Below are positions 1-4,815 of a stretch of DNA of 6,835 nucleotides, piece after piece. The translations under genes and the position numbers were made by a program. Under the pieces are notes generated by a model. It was not told the DNA's origin. It did not search any database and worked only from the letters and a program-made list of their open reading frames with translations. Origin of the DNA: Candidatus Rokuibacteriota bacterium (GTDB lineage: Bacteria > Methylomirabilota > Methylomirabilia > Rokubacteriales > CSP1-6); assembly GCA_016201645.1 (NCBI GenBank), contig JACQCL010000084.1, forward strand, positions 1-6,835, read 5' to 3'. Positions within the stretch are counted from its first letter, which is position 1. Each line of letters starts with the position of its first letter.

Positions 1-185
1 AGCCCATCGAGAAGTTCATCAACCAGAAGATCCCGGTCGAATGGCCGGAGGACGACCTCTTCCTCGCCGAGATCAAGCCGACCGCCGAGGAGCGGCGCCG
101 CTTCGCCGAAGAGCGCCGGCGGCGGTGGGAGGCGCGCGGTCCGCGACGGGGCGAGCAGGTTCGGAGGCAGGGCCGCAGGCGGTAA
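1..185 (+). CDS. 3' end of a probable DEAD-box RNA helicase (partial)
   Basis: The reading frame is open from the window edge (first full codon at base 3) to TAA at 183-185, giving about 60 C-terminal residues. It begins PIEKFINQKIPVEWPEDDLF and ends in an arginine-rich tail (RRRRWEARGPRRGEQVRRQGRRR). The segment 'IEKFINQKIP' resembles the end of helicase domain 2 in RhlE/SrmB-type DEAD-box RNA helicases, where an 'IEK-IGQKIP'-like stretch is followed by a variable basic RNA-binding tail. None of the diagnostic motifs (Q motif, Walker A, DEAD, HRxGR) lies inside the window, so the assignment rests on this short stretch and the tail composition. The downstream gene starts only 7 bp after the stop, so the two probably share a transcript. 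That this is a coding end is fairly secure; the family is tentative. Confidence 0.55.
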   Translation, partial: PIEKFINQKIPVEWPEDDLFLAEIKPTAEERRRFAEERRRRWEARGPRRGEQVRRQGRRR

Positions 186-192
186 GTTCCGA

Positions 193-888
193 GTGACCCG
201 CAGGATCGAGTGGTGCTTGCCCGAACACGAGCGCCGTCTCGCGGCCAGGCTCGGGGGAAGCTGGCGCGATCTCCTCTACGTTCCAGGTCCCGGCCTGGCC
301 CCGGCGCTTGAGCCCGGGCTCTACCGGTCGAGCTTCATCGTCCTCCTCGCCGACGGCCCGGCAGTCAGGATCACCTCAGCGCTCTTCACCGTCTTTGGCG
401 ACACGCTTTGCCGCCTCCGCCTGGAGGCCGTGGAGCCGCCGCGGCTCGAGACGTTTGGCTCCTTCTTCGATCCTGCGCGACGCGGCATCGTCTATACCAT
501 GGCCCCTGACCATCGCGAGGCTGGCGGACGCAGAGATCCCGATCACCCCGAGTGGCACTATGGTGGGCAATCGCTTCGCCCCCGGCTCAGCCTGGTGACG
601 GGCGTGCGGCTTCTGAGGGAGCGAGCGGTGAGCATGGCTGGCGGCGAGCCGATAGAGTGGGTAGCCGACCGCGGCCTCGTGCTCAAAGGCGCGGGCGGGG
701 AGGAGAGCCTGCTCCTGGCGAGCCCCGATCTCTCGGAGCACGCTCAGTTCATCCCGTCGCTCGCGTTCTACGGGGTGCTGCTGGACCCGAAGGCTCCCGC
801 GAGGCCGGGAGCGACGGCCCGGGAGCTCCTCGGCTACGGCGCCTGGGACGACTCCCTTGAGATCGCGCTGGAGCTGGAGACGCTCTAG
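193..888 (+). CDS. Hypothetical protein, 231 residues
   Basis: I do not recognise this protein. The GTG at 193 is the first possible start: the frame is open further upstream to the window edge but has no ATG, GTG or TTG. The Shine-Dalgarno is weak (AGGCGG at 177-182, about 10 nt away), so translation may depend on coupling to the preceding gene, which stops 7 bp earlier. The product looks soluble, with no signal peptide or transmembrane helix. It is rich in Arg, Leu, Gly and Glu, with an aromatic patch in the middle (HPEWHYGG, residues ~118-125) and an acidic end (WDDSLEIALELETL). Predicted alternating hydrophobic segments (FIVLLADGPAVRI, SALFTVFGDTLCRLRL) suggest beta strands. The stop TAG (886-888) overlaps the stop of the convergent typA gene. 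The coding call is supported by length and codon use like its neighbours; the function is unknown. Confidence 0.75.
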   Translation: MTRRIEWCLPEHERRLAARLGGSWRDLLYVPGPGLAPALEPGLYRSSFIVLLADGPAVRITSALFTVFGDTLCRLRLEAVEPPRLETFGSFFDPARRGIVYTMAPDHREAGGRRDPDHPEWHYGGQSLRPRLSLVTGVRLLRERAVSMAGGEPIEWVADRGLVLKGAGGEESLLLASPDLSEHAQFIPSLAFYGVLLDPKAPARPGATARELLGYGAWDDSLEIALELETL

Positions 889-2693
889 AAGCGGCGGCTG
901 CCGGAGAGCGAGTGCTTGCGGAGGCGGAGGGCCTGGGGGGTGACCTCCGCGAGCTCGTCCTCGCGGATCCACTCGAGCGCCTGCTCGAGACTCATGAGCC
1001 GTGGAGGGGTGAAGCGGATCCCCTCGTCCGCGGTGGAGGAGCGCATGTTGGTGAGCCTTTTTTCCTTGGTGATGTTGACGTCGAGGTCGTTATCGCGGGA
1101 GTGCTCGCCCACGATCATCCCTTCATAGACCTGATCCCCGGGCCTGACGAAGAGCTCCCCTCGCGGCTGGAGGTGGTCGATGGCGTAGGCGGTGGCCTGC
1201 CCGGCGCGATCGGCGACCAGAGCGCCGGTCTTCCGGTGGGGGATGTCGCCCTGCCAGGGCTCCCAGCCGTCGAAGAGGTGGTTGAGGAGCCCGGCGCCCT
1301 TGGTGTCGGTCAGGAACTCTGAGCGGTAGCCGATCAGCCCGCGGGCCGGAATCCGGTACTCGAGGCGCACCCGCCCTGTGCCGTGGTTCACCATCCTGAG
1401 CATCTGGCCCTTTCGCGTTCCCACCTTCTGGGTCACCACCCCGATGAACTCCTCCGGGCAGTCCACGACGAGGAGCTCCATCGGCTCCAGGACGGTCCCG
1501 TTCTCTTCGCGCGTGATGATCCGGGGCTTGCCCGCCTCGAGCTCGTAGCCTTCGCGCCGCATCATCTCGATCAGGATCGCCAGCTGGAGCTCGCCGCGGC
1601 CCGAGACCGTGAAGGTGTCGGGCGAATCTGTCTCCTCGACGCGGATCCCGACGTTGACGCGGGCCTCTTTCTGGAGACGTTCTCTCAGATGACGGGAGGT
1701 GACGTACTTGCCCTCGCGCCCGGCGAACGGGGAGGCGTTGGCGGAGAAGCTCATGGCGACTGTCGGTTCGTCGATACGGATTACCGGTAACGCGACGGGG
1801 TTCTCGGCATCGGCCACCGTCTCGCCGATCTCCATGGTCTCGATCCCCGCGACGGCGACGATCTCCCCGGGCCCGGCCTCCGGGATTTCGACCCGCTTGA
1901 GCCCTTCATACCCGTAGAGGACAGTGACCTTGGCGAACTCGACAGTGCCGTCGCGCTTGACGACGGCCACGCGATCTGCCTGGCGGATTGTGCCGTTGAC
2001 GATCCGGCCGATCAGGAGCCGCCCCACGTAATCGTCCCAGTCGAGGCTCGCGACCCGGAGTTGAAGCCCCATGGCGGGGTCGAAGCGGGGCGGGGGAATC
2101 GCGGCAGCGAGCGTCTCGAAGAGCGGCTCGAGCGTGCGGGAGTCGTCCTTTGGGTCTCGCTTGGCGACGCCGCGCTTCGCGTCGGTGTAGAGGATGGGAA
2201 AGTCGAGCTGGTCTTCGTGCGCGTCGAGGTCGATGAAGAGATCGTAGATCTCGTCGAGGACCTCGCCGGGCCGGGCATCCCGGCGGTCAATCTTGTTGAT
2301 CACCACGACCGGCGGGAGCCCGGCCTCCAGGGCCTTCTTCAGGACGAAGCGGGTCTGGGGGAGCGGGCCTTCGGCGGCGTCCACGAGGAGAAGGACGCCG
2401 TCCACGAGCGTCAGCGTCCGCTCGACCTCGCCGCCGAAGTCGGCGTGGCCCGGCGTGTCCACGATGTTGATCTTGATCCCGCGGTAGGTGACGGCCGTGT
2501 TCTTGGCCATGATCGTGATCCCCTTCTCGCGCTCCAGATCAATGGAGTCCAGGATGCGCTCGGGGACCGACTCGTTCTCGCGGAAGATGCCGGACTGCCA
2601 GAGCATGGCGTCCACGAGCGTGGTCTTGCCGTGGTCCACATGGGCGATGATCGCCACGTTGCGGAGATCGTGGCGGGAGGTCAGCGCGGCCAC
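885..2693 (-). CDS. typA: Ribosome-associated GTPase TypA/BipA
   Basis: This is a translational GTPase of the TypA/BipA family, which binds the 70S ribosome at the factor site and supports ribosome assembly and stress or low-temperature adaptation. The protein is 602 residues, the usual family length. G-domain motifs are intact: P-loop AHVDHGKT (residues ~17-24), switch I EREKGITI (54-61), DTPGH (79-83) and NKID (133-136). The EF-Tu-like domain 2, EF-G-like domains III and V, and the BipA-specific C-terminal region follow, including GRGELQLAILIEMMRREG, ARGLIGYRSEF and the basic NITKEKRLTNMRSS stretch. I chose the GTG at 2693 because residues before it do not match the family; the open frame reaches 3020 but is out of frame with the overlapping small gene. 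The GTG lies inside the last codons of that upstream gene (13-bp overlap) and has no good Shine-Dalgarno of its own, so coupled translation is likely. The stop TAG shares CTAG with the convergent gene. Confidence 0.97.
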   Translation of the reverse strand: MAALTSRHDLRNVAIIAHVDHGKTTLVDAMLWQSGIFRENESVPERILDSIDLEREKGITIMAKNTAVTYRGIKINIVDTPGHADFGGEVERTLTLVDGVLLLVDAAEGPLPQTRFVLKKALEAGLPPVVVINKIDRRDARPGEVLDEIYDLFIDLDAHEDQLDFPILYTDAKRGVAKRDPKDDSRTLEPLFETLAAAIPPPRFDPAMGLQLRVASLDWDDYVGRLLIGRIVNGTIRQADRVAVVKRDGTVEFAKVTVLYGYEGLKRVEIPEAGPGEIVAVAGIETMEIGETVADAENPVALPVIRIDEPTVAMSFSANASPFAGREGKYVTSRHLRERLQKEARVNVGIRVEETDSPDTFTVSGRGELQLAILIEMMRREGYELEAGKPRIITREENGTVLEPMELLVVDCPEEFIGVVTQKVGTRKGQMLRMVNHGTGRVRLEYRIPARGLIGYRSEFLTDTKGAGLLNHLFDGWEPWQGDIPHRKTGALVADRAGQATAYAIDHLQPRGELFVRPGDQVYEGMIVGEHSRDNDLDVNITKEKRLTNMRSSTADEGIRFTPPRLMSLEQALEWIREDELAEVTPQALRLRKHSLSGSRRF

Positions 2694-2938
2694 GTGACCG
2701 CCCCGATTTGCACGTATCCGCCCAGTTGCCAGACGATTCCGAGGATGAAGGAGAGCGAGCCGAGGGCCACCAGGGCGCGCCACCACCCGGGCTTGGCGGT
2801 GAGACGGACGCCGTCGCTCTTCACGGTCCAGTAGCTGGCGGCGATGAGAAGCAGGATCGCGCCGAAGACGGAGAGCGCCCACCCGGGGAACACGAAGCGG
2901 ATGAACGGCATCAGGATCTCCGTTGGCCACACGGGCAT
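2681..2938 (-). CDS. Small two-helix membrane protein upstream of typA
   Basis: This 85-residue protein is not one I recognise. It has two clear hydrophobic segments, about residues 16-37 (FPGWALSVFGAILLLIAASYW) and 52-76 (WWRALVALGSLSFILGIVW). They are separated by a short polar, lysine-containing loop (TVKSDGVRLTAKPG), so it is probably an inner-membrane hairpin protein. There is no cleavable signal peptide. The start ATG at 2938 is fixed by a near-ideal Shine-Dalgarno, GGGAGGTGA (2955-2947 on the minus strand), 8 nt upstream; an in-frame ATG at 2998 gives a polar 20-residue extension and lacks such a site. Its TGA (2683-2681) lies 13 bp inside typA, so the pair is probably co-transcribed and translationally coupled. 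The family is unknown; the reality of the gene is supported by the ribosome site, membrane topology and overlap. Confidence 0.8.
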   Translation of the reverse strand: MPVWPTEILMPFIRFVFPGWALSVFGAILLLIAASYWTVKSDGVRLTAKPGWWRALVALGSLSFILGIVWQLGGYVQIGAVTWPR

Positions 2939-2946
2939 GAGCGGTG

Positions 2947-2955
2947 TCACCTCCC
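2947..2955 (-). promoter_or_regulatory. Strong Shine-Dalgarno of the small membrane protein gene
   Basis: On the minus strand this reads GGGAGGTGA, an almost full-length match to the 16S rRNA anti-Shine-Dalgarno, 8 nt before the ATG at 2938. It decides the start of the small membrane protein. Through overlap it may also set the loading of ribosomes for typA, whose own GTG has only a weak GC-rich upstream stretch. Confidence 0.8.
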
Positions 2956-2967
2956 GACGACAAAAAT

Positions 2968-2983
2968 GGCGCGAAATCGCGCC
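2968..2983 (-). promoter_or_regulatory. Perfect palindrome followed by a T-run in the leader of the membrane protein-typA transcript
   Basis: The minus strand reads GGCGCGATTTCGCGCC followed by ATTTTTG. The sequence is self-complementary except for the two central bases: a 6-bp GC-only stem with a 4-nt loop, or 7 bp formally. The stem plus five T residues has the shape of a short intrinsic terminator pointing toward the membrane protein gene. However, the predicted transcription start (around 2982) falls within the left arm, so it may instead be a repressor operator across the start site, or a 5'-end RNA hairpin. The choice between these is inference. Confidence 0.45.
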
Positions 2984-2988
2984 CTTGT

Positions 2989-3017
2989 ACTCTACCACGC
3001 GCCCTCTTGGGCGGCAA
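2989..3017 (-). promoter_or_regulatory. Probable sigma70-type promoter for the membrane protein-typA operon
   Basis: On the minus strand TTGCCG (3017-3012) is separated by exactly 17 bp from TAGAGT (2994-2989). Each hexamer matches the sigma70 consensus at four of six positions. Predicted initiation near 2982 leaves a leader of about 44 nt that contains the palindrome and the Shine-Dalgarno. The match is moderate, so this is the best candidate rather than a certain site. Confidence 0.45.
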
Positions 3018-3028
3018 CAAAGGGCCCG

Positions 3029-3057
3029 TTGCCCGCCCCCGGCGGCTCCCCTATAAT
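3029..3057 (+). promoter_or_regulatory. Sigma70-type promoter for the cyclophilin gene and probably the genes after it
   Basis: TTGCCC (3029-3034), a 17-bp spacer and a perfect TATAAT (3052-3057) form a good housekeeping promoter in a region otherwise very rich in G and C, which makes the match less likely by chance. Transcription would start near 3064, giving a leader of about 49 nt before the GTG at 3113. No terminator is visible between this promoter and the end of the window, so it may also serve the synthase, aconitase and PrpF-family genes. Confidence 0.7.
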
Positions 3058-3098
3058 GGCGCCTACCATCTCACAGGGCCGGCTCGCCCGGCTCAAGC

Positions 3099-3105
3099 AA
3101 GGAGG
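3099..3105 (+). promoter_or_regulatory. Shine-Dalgarno that fixes the GTG start of the cyclophilin gene
   Basis: AAGGAGG lies 7 nt before GTG at 3113. It selects this start over the open frame that continues upstream to 2708 antisense to typA, and it places a signal peptide exactly at the N-terminus. Confidence 0.85.
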
Positions 3106-3112
3106 CCTGACC

Positions 3113-3640
3113 GTGTTCAACCGCCTCATCGTCCTCGCCGTTGCTCTCGCCTGGGTTCTGGGCGGCGTCACGGGTGTCCACGCGCAAGGGGGGAAAAAAG
3201 TGAAGCAGACTGCCGTCATCGCGCTGGAGAAGGGCGGGGAGATCCGCATCGAGTTCTTCCCTGAAGACGCGCCGAAGACCGTTGAGAACTTTGTCACGCT
3301 GGCGAAGAAGGGATTCTACGACGGCCTGACGTTCCATCGGGTGGTTGCCGGATTTGTCGTCCAGGGCGGAGACCCGAAGGGGGATGGCACCGGGGGCCCC
3401 GGCTACAGCATCAAGGCCGAGTTCAACAAGCAGAAGCACGTGCGCGGCGCCGTGGCCATGGCCCGCTCCCAGAATCCGGATTCGGCGGGGAGCCAGTTCT
3501 ACATCACCTTCGGCCCTCAGCCGGGATTGGACAGCCAGTACACGGTCTTCGGTCACGTCGTCTCGGGGATGGAATACGTGGACAAGATCAAGGTCGGCGA
3601 CAAGATGAAGTCGGTGAAGATCATCGAGACCGCCCCGTAG
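3113..3640 (+). CDS. Exported cyclophilin-type peptidyl-prolyl cis-trans isomerase
   Basis: This 175-residue protein catalyses cis-trans isomerisation of proline peptide bonds and probably assists protein folding outside the cytoplasm. Residues 1-24 form a signal peptide: a basic start, hydrophobic core LIVLAVALAWVLGG, and a probable signal peptidase I site after VHA. The mature part is one compact cyclophilin domain with ENFVTLAKKGFYDGLTFHRV, FVVQGGDPKGDGTGGPGY, SGSQF-like SAGSQFYITF and TVFGHVVSGME. The catalytic Arg76, Phe81 and Gln84 and the Phe129 equivalent (human CypA R55, F60, Q63, F113) are present. The CypA Trp121 position is Gly138 and the His126 position is Tyr143, so sensitivity to cyclosporin is expected to be low. 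The GTG start is supported by AAGGAGG 7 nt upstream and a good promoter. The next gene begins 44 bp downstream with no terminator between. Confidence 0.94.
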   Translation: MFNRLIVLAVALAWVLGGVTGVHAQGGKKVKQTAVIALEKGGEIRIEFFPEDAPKTVENFVTLAKKGFYDGLTFHRVVAGFVVQGGDPKGDGTGGPGYSIKAEFNKQKHVRGAVAMARSQNPDSAGSQFYITFGPQPGLDSQYTVFGHVVSGMEYVDKIKVGDKMKSVKIIETAP

Positions 3641-3664
3641 GGCGGCGTGGACTCTGCTGATACA

Positions 3665-3678
3665 CGCCTCAGGAGGCG
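3665..3678 (+). promoter_or_regulatory. Small hairpin that encloses the Shine-Dalgarno of the synthase gene
   Basis: The sequence CGCCTCAGGAGGCG can fold as a 5-bp stem (CGCCT/AGGCG) with a CAGG loop, or 6 bp with a 2-nt loop. The AGGAGG Shine-Dalgarno (3671-3676) lies in the loop and 3' arm. This could moderate initiation at the ATG at 3685. The stem is short, and a chance match to the complementary GC-rich sequence is possible. Confidence 0.3.
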
Positions 3679-3684
3679 AGAAGC

Positions 3685-4815
3685 ATGAGCGAGGGTTCGG
3701 GGCTGGTCAAGGGGCTCGAAGGGGTGGTGGCGGCGGAGACGGCGCTCTGCGATCTGGACGGCGCCGGGGGGCGGCTCGCCTACCGCGGCTACGACATTGC
3801 TGAGCTGGCCCGGCAGGCGACCTACGAGGAAGTGGCCCATATCCTCTGGCGCGGCGAGCTGCCGGCCCGGGCCCAGTTGGACGGCTTCACCGCGGAACTG
3901 ATCGCCGCCCGGCCCATTCCCGAGCCACTGCTCGCGGCGTTCCGCCTGCTTCCCAAGACCGTGGACCCGATGCGGGCCCTCCAGCTCTCGGCGTCCCTCC
4001 TGGGCGCGTTCGATCCCGACGCCGCGGATAACTCCGCCGAGGCGAATTTCAGGAAAGCGCTCCGCTTGACCTCCCAGCTCGCCACGGCCATCTGCGCTCA
4101 TCACCGGATCCGGCTCGGCAAGGATCCTGCGCCACCTTCCAAGGACCTCGGGCATTCCGCTAACTTCCTCTTCATGCTGACGGGCGAGCGTCCCTCCCCG
4201 GTGAATGTCCGCGCCTTCGACGCGAGCCTGATCCTCTACGCCGAGCACGAGATGAATGCCTCCACGTTCACCACGCGGGTTATCGCCTCGACGCTCTCCG
4301 ACATGCACTCGGCCGTGGCCGGCGGGATCGGGGCGATCAAAGGCTCGCTTCACGGGGGAGCCGGCGAGGCGGTGATGCGAACGCTCCAGGAGATCGGCAC
4401 GGTCGAGAACGTGGATGCCTTCGTCGAGAGGGCGCTTGCCCAGAAGCGCCGCCTCATGGGATTCGGCCACCGGGTCTATCGGGGGGGTGATCCGCGGGCG
4501 GCGGTCCTCCACGGCCTGGCCGAGGAGGCCTGCCGCCAGTCGGGGCAGGGCATGTGGTTCGAGATGGCGGTCAAACTCCACGAGCAGGTCAATCGGGCCA
4601 AGGGGCTCATCCCGAACGTGGATTTCTACTCCGCGCCGCTCTTCTACGCCCTCGGGATCCCCGTGGACCTTTTCACTCCGGTGATTGTCGCCGGGCGGAT
4701 CGCCGGCTGGACCGCCCATCTCCTCGAGCAGTATCAGGACAACCGCCTGATCCGCCCGCGCGGGCACTACACCGGCCCCGGCCGCCGCCCGTTCGTGCCG
4801 CTGGAGAAGCGCTGA
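3685..4815 (+). CDS. Citrate synthase / 2-methylcitrate synthase (type II, 376 residues)
   Basis: This enzyme condenses oxaloacetate with acetyl-CoA (citrate) or propionyl-CoA (2-methylcitrate). The length fits dimeric bacterial citrate and methylcitrate synthases. Active-site residues, named by pig heart enzyme equivalents, are present: His188 in AEHEMNAST (H238), His223 in SLHGGAGEAV (H274), His262 in GFGHRVYR (H320), Arg271 (R329), Asp313 in NVDFYSAP (D375) and Arg338 in AGRIAGW (R401). The N-terminal LAYRGYDIAELA is the usual family signature. The ATG is preceded by AGGAGG 8 nt away. I cannot separate citrate from methylcitrate synthase by residues alone. The PrpF-family gene two positions downstream argues for methylcitrate synthase (prpC-like), as does the PrpC-like C-terminus GPGRRPFVPLEKR, but weakly. 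The stop TGA is followed directly by the GTG of the aconitase gene, whose Shine-Dalgarno (GGAG, 4803-4806) lies inside this gene. Confidence 0.95.
   Translation: MSEGSGLVKGLEGVVAAETALCDLDGAGGRLAYRGYDIAELARQATYEEVAHILWRGELPARAQLDGFTAELIAARPIPEPLLAAFRLLPKTVDPMRALQLSASLLGAFDPDAADNSAEANFRKALRLTSQLATAICAHHRIRLGKDPAPPSKDLGHSANFLFMLTGERPSPVNVRAFDASLILYAEHEMNASTFTTRVIASTLSDMHSAVAGGIGAIKGSLHGGAGEAVMRTLQEIGTVENVDAFVERALAQKRRLMGFGHRVYRGGDPRAAVLHGLAEEACRQSGQGMWFEMAVKLHEQVNRAKGLIPNVDFYSAPLFYALGIPVDLFTPVIVAGRIAGWTAHLLEQYQDNRLIRPRGHYTGPGRRPFVPLEKR

Noticed and set aside
889..912. Small GC-rich inverted repeat (CGGC...GCCG) just after the convergent stops as a terminator
   Set aside because: The stem is only about 4 bp with no T-run on either strand, and it lies within the typA coding sequence.
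3001..3012. Inverted repeat GCCC-TCTT-GGGC between the divergent promoters
   Set aside because: A 4-bp stem in very GC-rich DNA is expected by chance; no adjoining features support it.
2694..3020. N-terminal extension of typA by 109 residues
   Set aside because: The extension is arginine-rich, lacks similarity to the TypA family, and is an off-frame reading of the small membrane protein gene, which has a much better ribosome site and topology.
2708..3112. N-terminal extension of the cyclophilin frame
   Set aside because: It runs antisense to the small membrane protein gene and through the promoter region; the GTG at 3113 has a strong Shine-Dalgarno and begins a clear signal peptide.
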